Below are positions 34,486 to 46,459 of a DNA stretch of 64,000 nucleotides, piece by piece. Below the pieces are notes generated by a model. It saw only the letters and a program-made list of their open reading frames with translations, was not told the origin of the DNA and searched no databases. Made by a program: the position numbers and the translations under genes. The DNA is from Proteromonas lacertae. Lineage: Eukaryota; Sar; Bigyra; Opalinata; Proteromonadidae. Location: the NCBI GenBank assembly GCA_002245135.1, contig NGBS01000023.1, positions 39,639-103,638 on the forward strand, in the 5' to 3' direction. The first letter of the stretch is position 1, and each line of letters opens with the position of its first letter.

Positions 34486-35121
34486 ATGGCAAACAGGCCG
34501 AGTAAAGTAGTCATAAAAAGCCGTTGTCCATCGATTAAGCAAGAAGAAGTCACATTAACTACATTAGTATATTTAGAGTGATATATATATTGTAGAGTGA
34601 AGCATGCACTTGTTTAACAAAGTCCAGAAAACAGAATGCGTCTTCACTTCTACTTCCTTTAGATATACATTCTACAGCTGTAGCTTCGACTCTATTTTGT
34701 ATATTCTTCCATATATTTTAGTAAACAATTACGAAATTAATTTTATAGCATGTAGTTATTTAGGTTTATGGTTGAAAGATACAACAACCAATTATATAAA
34801 CTTAAATATATTAACACAATATTTCGAATCAACTTACTGTAAACTAATACAATACGTGTTTCCTAAAAGTATTATTTGATTCTTTTTTTAATCTAATTAG
34901 GTATAATTGAGTGGAATGATTACTTTATATTTGTGTGTATATTTGTCTTTTGTGAGCCAAGCCAATTATTACAACTAATTTTAACATTCAGCAAGATATA
35001 CAGTCATTTATATGTAAGTATTGATCAAATTAATGATTTTAATGATTTAATTTCTCTCTGTGATCATGAAAAGAAAACACTTTATAATTATTTGTCATCG
35101 TATAAATACCATATGTCAGAG

Positions 35122-35153
<32 letters not shown>

Positions 35154-35728
35154 TAAATAGTTTACACCAAGAAGCATATCAATTCAAAGCATTCACTTAC
35201 TTTTTTAAAAAATCATGCAGTTTTGAAGCATTTATTTATAGATTAAGAAGAGAATTAATAACATTTTCACTCAATGATCATATATATAGCATAGTGTTAA
35301 ATAGACTAAAAACTTTTTACCAAGATGATTATGTAGTTGTTATTCCATCTGAATCATTTTGTGATAAGTTGAAAAGAAAATTATTTACTGATGAACCACC
35401 TCCTTATAGTTTTGATTATGCTGTACCGAATCCTAATAGTCAAACTGTTAATCAAATGATATTGAAGTTATGTCATCATTATGGATTACCAGATGGAAGA
35501 CAAACATTTACTCAATATTCAATGGTTTCACACTCTGTTATATCACATTCAATGTCTTTTACTAAAATGTCATCATTATCTCAAAGGAACAGGAGTAATG
35601 GAGGAAGAACTGCTGAACAGTCTCCTTGTAATTCTCGACCTGGATCGATGAAATTTAGAGCATCTCCGAATAGACATAGGATATTTCCTGCTGTTGAAGA
35701 ATCTGATGATGATTATCATCAAAAATAA
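34486..35728 (+). CDS. Tandem unknown-family paralogue 1
   Basis: First of six head-to-tail paralogues. Five exons, about 370 residues: MANRPSKVVIKSRCPSIKQ, then after a 29-nt intron a Lys/Ser/Leu leader, then LFVNNYEINFIACSYLGLWL, EWNDYFIFVCIFVFCEPSQL, LTFSKIYSHLYVSIDQINDF, and the shared C-terminal box PSESFCDKLKRKLFTDEPPP with YSFDYA. The YFIFV...SKIYSHLYVSIDQ segment looks like a helix-loop-helix with a degenerate EF-hand loop (ligand positions 1 and 12 not acidic). It has introns at four conserved points, including one before the EWNDYF segment and one of about 39 nt with a TTA repeat before the third conserved block. No signal peptide. Function unknown. Confidence 0.75.
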
Positions 35729-35905
35729 ATGTATTATTTAACTATGTAAATATAATCAACTCCTTTTATATGCGTAAAATATATTAAATGCTATATTGTA
35801 ATTTGATTTATTTGTTATTGTTGTTCAATTAAAAAAGATAGATTTTTTATCGTTTCAAAATGTTGTTGTGAATGATCAAAAGGTCAAAATATTGGGTCAT
35901 TATTA

Positions 35906-36518
35906 ATGTCTAACCGATCTAGTTATGTTAACAACAATGAAACCCTTAGAAGCCTTGTATTAATAGTCGTACTGATTATTTTAGAAGGGTGCTTTAGAGA
36001 ACATAAATGCGAGTAAAATAGATAGATACAAAGAGCCATTGGTTAGGTTAAAGCAGCTGAGCCTCAGTATAGCTCAATCCCTTTTTTGTATAATTAAGTT
36101 TGTTATCCTATATAATGTGATAGTGAATAACTATGAAGTTAATTTAATAGAGATAAGTTATTTAAAAATGTGGAGCTGTGAAACATCAATTCCATACATT
36201 CATATTACAACTTTATTGTCCAAATATCCGAACCGTTTTCATAATTTAATTAAATCTTACTTTGGTGAAGGTATTAAAATCAAATTCTCTATTTGTAGAA
36301 CCAATTGATATTCATTATTACTTTATATTCGTTTGTTTCTTTACGTTTTATGATACAAAGAATATTTTAGGGGTAATGCTTTCAATATGTCACATTAGTA
36401 GCAATTTCTGTATTACTCAAGATCAAGTTAATAGTTTTGTTGATAAATTTGATTTACCATTTACAATGTATTCTGATTTACAAACACATTTAGATCATCA
36501 TAAGATGCACATATCTGA

Positions 36519-36567
<49 letters not shown>

Positions 36568-37164
36568 TTATTATTATGTACTGTTTAAATTAGTTGTAAT
36601 CAAGATCCATATTCTATCAAATCATTTGCTGATTATTTCCTTGGTAATTCATCGTTCAATTCATTTTTAGAATCGTTTAGGTTATTAAATATATATAATA
36701 TAACAATTTTCCCTCAATTATATCAAAATATTCATCAGAGGAAATATTTTTATATAAATAACCTAGGTAATAAATATTGCAGACCACCTAATGAATCTTG
36801 TGTAATTAGAATATACAGAAGTCTATTTACTGATTTACCACCACCATATTCGTTTGATTATTATCCTTCTCATATGAATGAAGATATGTACATTTATATT
36901 ACTATTAATATAAAGCAATTCTTCGCAAATACTATGTTTAGAAGCACAGGAGTGAGATCTTCTCATCTTTCTTCCAAAAGATGTATTTCAGGAAATAATG
37001 TTAGTACATCAGGTAGACCAAGAGTATTGTCAGATGGTTATTTGTCGTTGATCAATGTAGGATCAACTAATTTTGGTTCAAAATCTACATCAAATTTTGT
37101 AAGTCCAAAATTAGCTCCTATACCTTCTCCAATGTTGGATAATAAAGTAGATATATTTACTTAG
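35906..37164 (+). CDS. Tandem unknown-family paralogue 2
   Basis: Starts MSNRSSYVNNNETLRSL, splices over a GTATTAATAG...TTTTAG intron into ALENINASKIDRYKEP and then KQLSLSIAQSLF. The second intron (GTATAATTAAG...GTGATAG) joins to NNYEVNLIEISYLKMW. Core blocks are HYYFIFVCFFTFYDTKNI and ICHISSNFCITQDQVNSF, followed by an intron made of (AT)21 plus ATTATT repeats (36519 onward). After it come PPNESCVIRIYRSLFTDLPP and YSFDYY. The tail after the box is Ser-rich and poorly conserved. Intron positions match paralogue 1. About 345 residues, no recognisable domain beyond the shared blocks. Confidence 0.72.
36519..36562 (+). repeat. (AT)n microsatellite inside an intron
   Basis: About 21-22 AT units followed by ATTATT repeats. 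The stretch sits within the third intron of tandem paralogue 2 and starts at its GTATAT donor, so the repeat has expanded inside the intron body. Similar TA runs occur in introns near 15247, 18152 and 23220. Confidence 0.85.
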
Positions 37165-37405
37165 CTTAGTATACTCGTAATTGTAAATAATACATGTGTT
37201 ATATATAATGTTTATATATTATGTATTTATAACAAATGTGTATGTTTATGAAATCTTAATAAGCAAGCAAAAGAATTATAAACGATTGTAAAAAGAAAGA
37301 CAAATTAATTTTGTTTAACCAAAATTTTGTTAAGTCATTCCACCCCCAATTAAAATAATCATTTAAATTTTTCTCTATATATTAAGCAAATTATTTATTG
37401 ATAAT

Positions 37406-38706
37406 ATGATCCTCCATTTTCCTAGTGCTGATACGCCTACAACACCTGATAATTCAATTGATATATTGGTATTTGTTGTTTCTTATACCTTTATAGTCCG
37501 AAGCATATGAAAAAATGAATAGTGTTAATAGTAAAAACCAAAAAGAACCATATATACCTTTAAAAGATTTGAACCTTACACTTTCGCGATTGTGGCTATG
37601 TACAAAATTTATATAATCTTTTTTATTCTCAATAGTTAATAATTATGAAGTAAATTTAATAGAAAATTCGTATTTAATACTATGGGGAAGTGATACGTCA
37701 GAACCGTACATCTTTGTGAATCAGCTATTAAGTCAATATCCAGAACAATATCACAACCTTATAAAAGCATTTTTTGTAGATAGTATAATTATGTTGTTAA
37801 ATTGTTATAGATTTCGTCACTTACTATGACTACTTCAATTTTATCTGTTTTTTCTTATTTTTCGATATCAATCACATATTCCTACTACTAATGTCAATGT
37901 GTCACATCCACAGTAATTACTGCATAAACCGAAATAAAGTCGAAGAATTCCTTTCTATGATTCATGGTAATATACATACATTTCCAGATATTTATATATA
38001 TTTAGATCAATATAAAATAGATCTGCCTGATATGCAGAATAATACATATTCAATAAAGAGTTTTATACGTTATTTTACAAACTGTTTTATATTTGAAGAT
38101 TATATATATAAATTGAAACAAACTATTTTGTTTTTAACCCTAACCGAATCAAACTATAATAATATAATCCAGAGACAGTTATATTTTAAATCTCAACATG
38201 GCAATCATATAATATCAACAATAGAAAAAGATTCAAAAAATAAGAAGAATAAGAAGAAGAATAAAATAGATAAACACAATTTATTAAAAAAGAAAGAAGA
38301 TGTATATGAAGAAGAAGAAGAGGTTATTTCGTTACATGAGAGTTGTACTTCGAAAATGTTTCGATTACTCTTCACCAATGCTCCTTCTCCCGATGAATAT
38401 GATTATTCATTTGATCATTATTCACAAGATAACTTTGAAAAGGTTACTTTAATATTAAGGCAGAAGTATGGATATTCATATAGGGTAAGTAATTGCTGTA
38501 ATGAGTTTAGACCAAGATCTTCAAAACAAATAAGTCACTGTTCATTATTATCCAATAAAGCAACAAAAGTAAGATCATATTCAACAGATGTAATGTCCTT
38601 TATAAGTCAAACGAGCTTATCTCCGAAGTGTAATTTTTCAAGATACAAAATTGTTCCTATGTCTCCCATTTCGTGTAAATTAAGTGAAAGTCATGTGAAT
38701 TCATAA
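37406..38706 (+). CDS. Tandem unknown-family paralogue 3
   Basis: Starts MILHFPSADTPTTPDNSIDI, first intron GTATTTGTTG...TTATAG, then a leader ending LKDLNLTLSRLWL. The second intron (donor GTACAAAAT, unusual for this window) joins VNNYEVNLIENSYLILW. A third intron (GTATAATTATG...TTATAG) precedes VTYYDYFNFICFFLFFDINH. The core continues LLMSMCHIHSNYCINRNKVEEF, a basic linker (KNKKNKKKNKIDKHNLLKKK), an acidic patch (VYEEEEEVI) and the C-terminal box ESCTSKMFRLLFTNAPSPDE with YDYSFD. It lacks the intron that paralogues 1 and 2 carry before the third block. About 390 residues. Confidence 0.72.
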
Positions 38707-38919
38707 AATGTACATTGATCATTTGATTTATTAAGATGTTTTTAGTGTTATATTAATTCCTCCTATGGATATAATTATAATATGTGTATTTAATCCTAGA
38801 AACGTGATAATATGTTGTTTATTGAGATATTATAATCAATAAAAATGAAAAAAATGAATAACGTCGATTCTTTAATTTGCGTAAAATCTAGTCATCTATA
38901 AGTTATTTAAAAATTTTGG

Positions 38920-40578
38920 ATGAACAAAAAGTATTCTCAAATCGTGTTACCTACTCGTACGGAGTCTATATCTACTCCGTCAATAACTTGTGATGAATTA
39001 GTATACACCATGTATTTTATCGTTTAGAAAAAAGCATTAGACTTATCAGAGTCTGTATTTTTTGATAGATCGAAGCGTTTGCTTTTACCTCTTCGCTGTA
39101 ACGCATTACAGATGGCAAAAGTGTGTTGCCGTATATATATAATATAATATAATATAAATATAGTGAATATTTATGAAGTTAACTTAATATTTAAATCCTA
39201 TCTTTTACTCTGGCGAAATCAAATGAATATAAATTACGTACCCCTTAAGAAGTATTTAAACTTGTTTACCAAAGATCAACAAGGTCTTATAAAAACATTC
39301 TTTGAAAATACTGAAATTAGTTTTGAAGACTATTTCTTATGTACATGTCTATATATATTCTTTGATATCCATCATTTGTTGTTATTATTACTACCAATGT
39401 GTAGAATATATAGTAACATATGTATAACACAAAATCAAGTTGATGATTTCTTTAAGCAGCTGAATTTACAAGCAGGCTTATATAGTGACATAGAAAAAGT
39501 CTTAGAGAAATCATTACTGTCACTTCCAGGTTGTCCATATGGTGCATTTTCAATCAAATCTTTCACAAATTATTTCAAAGGTTCAATTGCCTTTCAAACT
39601 CTATTATATCAATTAAGAATCATACTTAGCGATAGAGCTTTAACTCCAAGAATATATAAAAACATAGTTCAAAGAATGAAGTATCAATATTACTTAGCAG
39701 AAGAAAGATTTTTAGGTTCTAATAAATCTAATAATAATAACAAAGATAACAGAATACCAAAACCATTTAATAGTAACGCAATAACTCCAATTGTAACTCC
39801 AACTCCTTCACCTCCAAGTAGTCCTTTGCCTGATACTACTATTACTGCTACTACTGATAATAATAATTGTAATATTAATACTAATATATCATCATCATCC
39901 TCTTTACCACCTACTTTACCATTATCTCCTACACTAAGTATGCCACCAATGATTACTGTTATTCAAGTAGCAAATAATAATAATAGTAATAATAATAATA
40001 ATATGAATTTAAATAGATCAGTTACTACGAATAATGACAATAACAATAATGATAATACAAGTATTATTACAGCTACTACAGCAATACAAACTACAACTAC
40101 AGATGCATATTACCATTTTCCTCATAGCAGTCCATCTTCACTTCGTAATAGTTGTGATTTCAATGATGTAAATAGTAGTGTCAGTAATAATAATGGTAGT
40201 AGAATTAGAAAAGAAGTATTACCACCCACTGAATCAGTGTGTCAGAAGATTACTAGAGTATTGTTTAGTATTGAACCACCACCTAATCACGCTGACTTTC
40301 TGTTAGAGAGAGATGTGTTCATCAATGGATTAGATAATATGATATATATATTGAAGAAACAATATGGTTATTCTACTAGATGTAACTCTATTAGAGATGT
40401 CATAACCTCTGGAAGACAGAAATCGCTTAATTTCACTAGGAATATGATGATATCCATGAGTAATAGAAAAGGTAGTTCTTCTTTACCTAGTAGTCCACAT
40501 GTTGTAAAACATACTTCCTTAGGATATCATAATCCGAATTTAAAAATTCAACCTTTGCCAGAGATAGCTGAAAATTAG
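38920..40578 (+). CDS. Tandem unknown-family paralogue 4, with a long Asn/Thr/Ser-rich insert
   Basis: The longest paralogue, about 530 residues. MNKKYSQIVLPTRTESIST, a GTATACACC...GTTTAG intron, then KKALDLSESVFFDRSKRLLL; the second intron (GTATATATAATATAAT...) joins LNIYEVNLIFKSYLLLWRNQ. The core reads SFEDYFLCTCLYIFFDIHHL and LPMCRIYSNICITQNQVDDF without an intron between them. A 180-residue low-complexity insert (N, T, S and P runs) separates the core from the C-terminal box PPTESVCQKITRVLFSIEPP plus NHADF. It ends with GYSTR and a Ser-rich tail. The insert looks like microsatellite expansion of AAT/ACT codons. Confidence 0.75.
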
Positions 40579-40741
40579 TATTTTGATATTTACATTAGCT
40601 TTTTATTTATTTACAGTTACATTTACATTTCTTAAATTATTTGTTGATTTACACCAAAATAACTTTAAAATCAAGCCGAGCTTTTATCTATTTTTTTTCT
40701 TTTTTTCTGTTTATTCATTCAGATGTTAGTTCTTACTTAAT

Positions 40742-41991
40742 ATGTCTTTTTGTAGCACCACTAATAATTATTCTATGACAGGGCAGAAAACACCGTCACT
40801 ACAAGAACTGGTATAATCCCTCATTTTTATTATTTTGTGTAGAAAGAAGCTGTGAAAAGATGTACAACACACGGTAAATACAAGTGTAATTTAATGCTAC
40901 CGTTGAAAACCCTGTCCACGTCAATGGCAACCACTTTATATTGTATGATAATATATGCTTATATTATAGTGAATATATATGAAATAAATGTTGTTGCAAA
41001 ATCCTATATACTTTTATGGAAGACATGCCAAACAGATTTGTATATAAATGTGGAGTTACTGTGTCATTCATATCCAAAGCAATATCACAATCTACTTCAG
41101 TCATTCTTTTACGATAAGAAAGTATACTGGGATGAGTACTTCCTATTTGTATGTTGTTTCTTGTTTTGTGATATATATCAAATTACAAACTTGTTATTAT
41201 CGATCTGTAGAATTCATAGTAATTTAATAATAAGCAGAGAACAAATACAGAAATTCTATAATCTACTCTGTTTAACATCCACAAATTTTGGTGATATTGA
41301 AATTATATATAAATCATTAGATAGTCTAATCATTAATTTAACACCCATAAAACCACCCAAAGTGTATTCATTAAAGAATTTTACCGAATATATGAACAAT
41401 TCAACACAATATCAACAAATAATCATCAATTTTCGACAAAATATGATAATGTCAACATTATCATTAAGGATATATAAGAATATCAAATTGCGTCAAGATT
41501 TTTATGATTTGAATGGTGGAAATAAGATTCCACCATCTGAACCATTATTATCCATTTTATATCGTCGATTATTCACACATGAACCTCCTCCTTATTATTA
41601 TGACTTTGGATTACAAATAAAAAAAGGAAATGAGTTGAATCAAGTTGTAAACGGTATAAGACATTTGTTTGGTTATTCAACTAGAATAAAAAAGTGTGTT
41701 TCTATGCCGAATTGTTATATGAAAAGGAAATCTTATGAAATATGTAATACTAATGAAAAAGATGATGATAAAGATGGAGAAAATAAAAAGAGCTTTTTGA
41801 TTAAAAGAAAGGTAAAATCATGTTTGTTGTTAAATAATATAAGATGCAATAATTATAGTAACTGTGATGAAAATAGAAGTAAATTGAACGATGTACTAAA
41901 TATTACAGATAAATCATATTTTCATAAGAAGCAGATGAATTTTTTAAGTCGTTCAAAAGTTGTACCATTCGAGGAATGTGATAATTATTAG
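40742..41991 (+). CDS. Tandem unknown-family paralogue 5
   Basis: Starts MSFCSTTNNYSMTGQKTPSL, intron GTATAATCCC...GTGTAG, then KEAVKRCTTHGKYKCNLMLP and LKTLSTSMATTLY; the second intron (GTATGATAATA...TTATAG) joins VNIYEINVVAKSYILLWKTC. The core is YWDEYFLFVCCFLFCDIYQI and LLSICRIHSNLIISREQIQKF, intron-free. The box is PPSEPLLSILYRRLFTHEPP plus YYYDFG, followed by GYSTRIKKC and a Lys-rich tail. About 390 residues. No membrane segment or signal peptide. Confidence 0.74.
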
Positions 41992-42190
41992 ATTAATAGA
42001 GTTTTTTGTTCTTTTTTTGTTGTATATGTTTTTGTTTTTTGTATTGATGCACATAATGTTAAAATTTATAAATTATACTAATAATGAATGATAATGATTC
42101 ATTGAGAATTGAATCGTTACACTTGTGGGGGTTGTCGGGTAAGAAATTATAAAATACTCACGAATTACAGCAGGAAAAAATTGATACAGT

Positions 42191-43387
42191 ATGTCAAACA
42201 ATAATCAAGGTCCAGAAGTATGTCTGGACACGGAAATTTCTCTTGAGGATCTAGTATTCTTGCTATTAGTTATATACTTAGAAGGAATCTCTCGGTTACT
42301 TAGTAAACCACAAGAAAGTAGGATCTAAACTACTCTTATTACCTGTAAAGGCTTTAGACTGTTTAATGGCTAAAACACTTTTTTGTATTAATAAATATAC
42401 ATTTTATATCACTTAGTAAACATATATGAGATTAATTTAATATCGTGTTCATATATAAGGCTGTGGAATTCAGATACCTCAATTAATTATGTACAGAAAA
42501 CAAAGTTAATGGCGTTTTTTCATTGTGAATATCATGGTTTTGTTCAATTATTCTTCCAAACAGATACAGTTTCATATGAAGACTATTTTTTGTTTGTGTT
42601 TTTTTTCATGTTTTTTGATAATACTCATATCATACCATTATTAATGTCAATGTGCAAGATATATAGTAACATATGTGTAACATATGATCAAATCCATGAT
42701 TTTATGATACACTTTTTTCTAAAAGAAGAAGATTACGATGATTTAGAAGATGTATTAGAACAATATAGAATGGATTTGCCAGATTATTCATGTGATACAT
42801 ATCCAATAAAAGTATTTACACAATATGTAAAAGATTCTCAGCCATTTAATAAATTAATTCTAGAATTCAAAAATTATCTCATCAATTATACACTTACACC
42901 TCAAACATATGAAACAGTAGTAAATCGAATTGAATTTTACTTCAAAAACAGTAATAATTTCGGCAATAATATAAATTTTATTCATCCACCAAAAGAACCA
43001 TTCTGTAAGAAGATGAAAAGGAAGACATTCACTAATATACCAGCTCCTTATCATTTTGATTATGGTCTACAGTATCCAAACTCAGAATCTAAGGATCATG
43101 TGCTTTTATCGCTTAAACAGAAATTTGGTTATTCAGTTCGTAAAAAATCTGAACATCCATCACTTAGTCCTGGTTCTCCCATAGTACATTCAAGGTCATC
43201 GGCTTTACCTGCTCTTAATTCACGAGCATCCGCTAAAGATACAATCCGAACAACCTCTGCGATACAATTAATAGGTGCGCCAATGGAACAGAGCATATCT
43301 CGAAAATCTACTCAGTATAGTAGAGTGATGTGTGTGTCCCAAAGCAAAAATCGTGTGGTACCTGTTAATAATGAGTCAAGTCAATAA
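42191..43387 (+). CDS. Tandem unknown-family paralogue 6
   Basis: Starts MSNNNQGPEVCLDTEISLED, intron GTATTCTTGC...ACTTAG, then a leader ending KTLF; the second intron (GTATTAATAAATA...CACTTAG) joins VNIYEINLISCSYIRLWNSD. The core reads SYEDYFLFVFFFMFFDNTHI and LMSMCKIYSNICVTYDQIHDF with no intron. The C-terminal box is PPKEPFCKKMKRKTFTNIPA plus PYHFDYG, then GYSVRKK and a Ser-rich tail. About 380 residues. This member has the most canonical-looking core of the six. Confidence 0.75.
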
Positions 43388-43600
43388 TAATGTGTATGTG
43401 TGAAAATAGTGTTTTGTAATAGTAAATTCAAATATAATTAAATTAGATTATTTATAATGAATGGATGGATGTTGTATCTATTTTTTAAAATGTTTTTATT
43501 AGTTTTTTTCTTTTACATGATTTGATCGAACCTCAATATACAAGCCTAATGATTTGATCCATAATCGTTTTTATTTTTATTTTCGATTTTGTCAGCCAAA

Positions 43601-44351
43601 ATGACTTCTAGAGTAGCTGAAATGATGAAAAATGATATTGGTGCTCCATTTGATTATTCTTGGAGAGAATTAAATTCAATGGATGGTATTTTTTTCAACA
43701 TTTACATTTAGAATTGGTTGAAGAAGTAGAATACGAAAGAGAAGAAGATGCTAAAATAGAACAAGAAAAAAGAGATAAGAAAAAAGCAGAAGAAAAGAAA
43801 AGACATCCAATAACTCAACAAGATGATGATGACGAGGATAAAAAGAAAGAGGAAGAACCACCATTATTACCAGTGCATAAATCAAATGCAATTAAAATGA
43901 ATAACAATACAATAAAATCAATGGTAGGTTTACCAGCAGCAATAGCTACAATCACTAGTAATCCAGAGATATTACAATGGTTGGATTTTTCATTTAATGA
44001 AATTGAAGAAATTGATGATGTATATTCTATATTTTTTAATTTATTATTATAAAATAGTGTATATTAGATTACCAGACTTTAACAACATTATATTTACATA
44101 ATAATAATATTAGTGATATTAAAACAATAGATAAATTACATGATTTACCAAAATTGAAATCATTAACATTATATAGCAATCCAATAGAAGATATACCCAA
44201 TTATCGTTTAACAGTGTTATTTAAAATACCACAACTACTACAACTTGATTTTAGCCCAGTAACCAGACAGGAACGAGTAACAGTTGAAACTCAATCAAAA
44301 TGGATTATAAAAAAAGAAAAAAAGAAGAGAGTTAAGAGAGAAGAAGATTAA
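43601..44351 (+). CDS. LRRC51: LRRC51-like leucine-rich-repeat protein
   Basis: Three exons. MTSRVAEMMKNDIGAPFDYS starts at 43601; a 26-nt intron (GTATTTTTTTC...TTTAG) interrupts it. A charged linker (EQEKRDKKKAEEKKRHP) is an insertion compared with animal LRRC51. LRRs follow: LQWLDFSFNEIEEIDDV, intron, YQTLTTLYLHNNNISDI, LPKLKSLTLYSNPIEDIPNY. The C-terminal cap LLQLDFSPVTRQERVT closely matches the family's LDFSxVTxxDR ending. LRRC51-type proteins are widespread in ciliated and flagellated organisms, which fits the flagellar genes elsewhere in this window. A box ATCGTTTTT lies 37 bases upstream. Confidence 0.75.
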
Positions 44352-44462
44352 TATAATAATTTATTTGTTTATTTTATTTTATTCTTTAATATTCCAAAAA
44401 AAAAAAACTACAAACAAAATAAATGAGAAAATAATAATAATTAACGAGTTATAAACAATACT

Positions 44463-45523
44463 TTACTTCAAATGATTATGAGATCTAAAGCTTCCCCACA
44501 TAATATACCTCTTCTGCAATTCAAAAGCAGTTAGTGCTATAGCATATAAAGGAGCTTGAACTGCCATTCTTGGTATAGCACCTTTAAAGAATGCACCAAA
44601 ACCTTCTTTTATATATATCTTTTTCATTAATGTGATAATACTATCTTTCATTTTATTGCCTTCTTGTGCTTGAGTTCTAGTTTTCATTACATCAAATGGA
44701 GTGACTATTAATAAAATAATAATTGTTAAATATAAAATATACATAAACCAGCAGAAAAAGAACCAGCAACAATTCCACTAATCATTAAACCATACATTGG
44801 AACATTATTCTCATCTTGTGCGAAGAATGTCTTAGTATATGCTATTATACATTACATAAATAAATAAATAAAAATATATATATATACAATTCAATGGGAA
44901 AAACAACATTGAATATGGGATATCTCTACACCAACATAATGAAGCTCCTTTATACAATCCTTTAAGTCCCAATTGCTTATATATTTGTAATAGCGGTGTT
45001 CTTTCACTTGGTGGGATTTTAGCTTGAATTTGCATCTTTATTTTGGTTATTTCCATTGGATTTGTGGCAAATACTTGAAACAATCCTGCTGCCCCTCCTG
45101 CAACTATACCATGGAATAGTGAAACATGACCATTAGGATCTGTCCAATATTCACGCAATCCATCATTTACTGCTAATTTAATGGCTTTTTCTGGAACTAC
45201 GCCAATTAGATTAGCTCCCAAACCTCTAAATAATAAAATAAGCACTTATACGCATAGAATCCTCTGAAACCTTCTGTTTTTAAGATGGTATTAAAGCAAT
45301 GAACAACACCTTTGTATTGCTTCACTCCATTTTTCACCACTTGCCTCTAGATTATAATGCAATTAAAAATACTTGCAACCTTGTTTTAATCATATCCAAA
45401 GGATAGACTATAGAAGTACCAATCAATCCAGCTGAACCGCCTACACACAATTTTGCCGAAAATTTAACCTAGCAAATAAAATATTACTCAATATACTTTC
45501 TTTATATCTGATTTGTCACTCAT
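44463..45523 (-). CDS. Mitochondrial carrier family protein, glutamate-carrier-like
   Basis: Three-repeat SLC25 inner-membrane carrier (about 285 residues) assembled from six exons with 25-55 nt introns. Each repeat carries the Px[DE]xx[KR] signature: PLDMIKTRLQ, PMEITKIKMQ and PFDVMKTRTQ. Other landmarks are GGSAGLIGTSIVYPLD, GLGANLIGVVPEKAIKLAVN and GAIPRMAVQAPLYAIAL. The VxPEKAIKLAxND segment is characteristic of the mitochondrial glutamate and aspartate/glutamate carriers (SLC25A18/22 and A12/13). It may therefore exchange glutamate in a mitochondrion or mitochondrion-related organelle. It has no N-terminal EF-hands, so it is not AGC-type. It converges with the LRRC51-like gene. Confidence 0.87.
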
Positions 45524-45859
45524 TCAATTTAAAAAAAGAGAAAAATGAAAATGTGAAATATGGCCGTTTCAGAGTATGACGAATTACATCCCTAAAAGAC
45601 ACACATTGTATTTTAATATTCAAAAAACTAAAGCATCACATTTACTGTCTCCAACACTATAAAATAATCTATATTTTTCTAATCAATACACTAATCAGAA
45701 TTACAAAACAAAACTCAAAATAAATATGGGCATATTCTTATTTGCAATGTTATAATTATCATAATCATTTCATTCCTTTCATCATTCAGTAGATAACCTC
45801 AAATTTCAAAATTCTATTTCTCAAGCCGAGTTTTTATTGAATCTTTTTTTCATAAATAA
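45524..45859. other. Divergent intergenic region
   Basis: About 336 bases between divergently transcribed genes. It contains GGCCGTTTCAG about 40 bases before the carrier start (minus strand), and AAGCCGAGTTTTTATTG about 30 bases before the 45860 start. Otherwise it is AT-rich with no ORF or repeat. Confidence 0.4.
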
Positions 45860-46301
45860 ATGCCAAAGTATATTTAATTTTATTGATATATACCATCTAA
45901 TAGATATCACAGATTAGCTAGAGGTACTGATGAGGATTATGATGAAGAAGCAAGTATATATTTTCTATATAACTCAAATAGCTCATTATGTTAGGCCATC
46001 ATTTCCATTTTGTTGTTGCAAATTTATAGGATATGGGAAATTATTTTTTTGCTCAGTGATGTCATTCATTGGTTTTGTATTCTTGTTCGTTTGTTCCGTT
46101 TTTATGTATAAACATTCACCCTATTTGGATTTGGGTAATATAACTGATGAAGATTTCGATGGAATGGGAAGTTCAACAAGAGGAGCTGCTTATGTGTATT
46201 TCTCAATATTTTATTTGTTCTTAATGTATAGATATTTGGCATTTTTATTATTATGTGGAATTCAGTTTTGCTTACAAAGAAAGATTATTACTCATCCTTA
46301 A
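45860..46301 (+). CDS. Small protein with two predicted membrane helices
   Basis: Three exons give about 125 residues. MPK joins (intron GTATATTTAATT...TAATAG) YHRLARGTDEDYDEEA, then intron (GTATATATTTTC...AAATAG) to HYVRPSFPFCCCKFIGYGKL. Two hydrophobic segments follow, FFCSVMSFIGFVFLFVCSVF and VYFSIFYLFLMYRYLAFLLL, separated by a short acidic loop (HSPYLDLGNITDEDFDGMG). The CCCK cluster could be palmitoylated. The layout (acidic N-terminus, two TMs) resembles TMEM230-like proteins, but I cannot confirm the family. Confidence 0.62.
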
Positions 46302-46459
46302 AGATATTTTAGCTATTACAACTAAATGTTCAAGTTGATCGTTCTATTATTTAAATTTATTATTTTTGTTTTATTATGAAGTTTTTGTGAGTTTTTTATG
46401 AATGGGTTATTGCAAAACTTTTTTTGATACACCTAATCGTTTTATTTTTGTTTTTTTAA

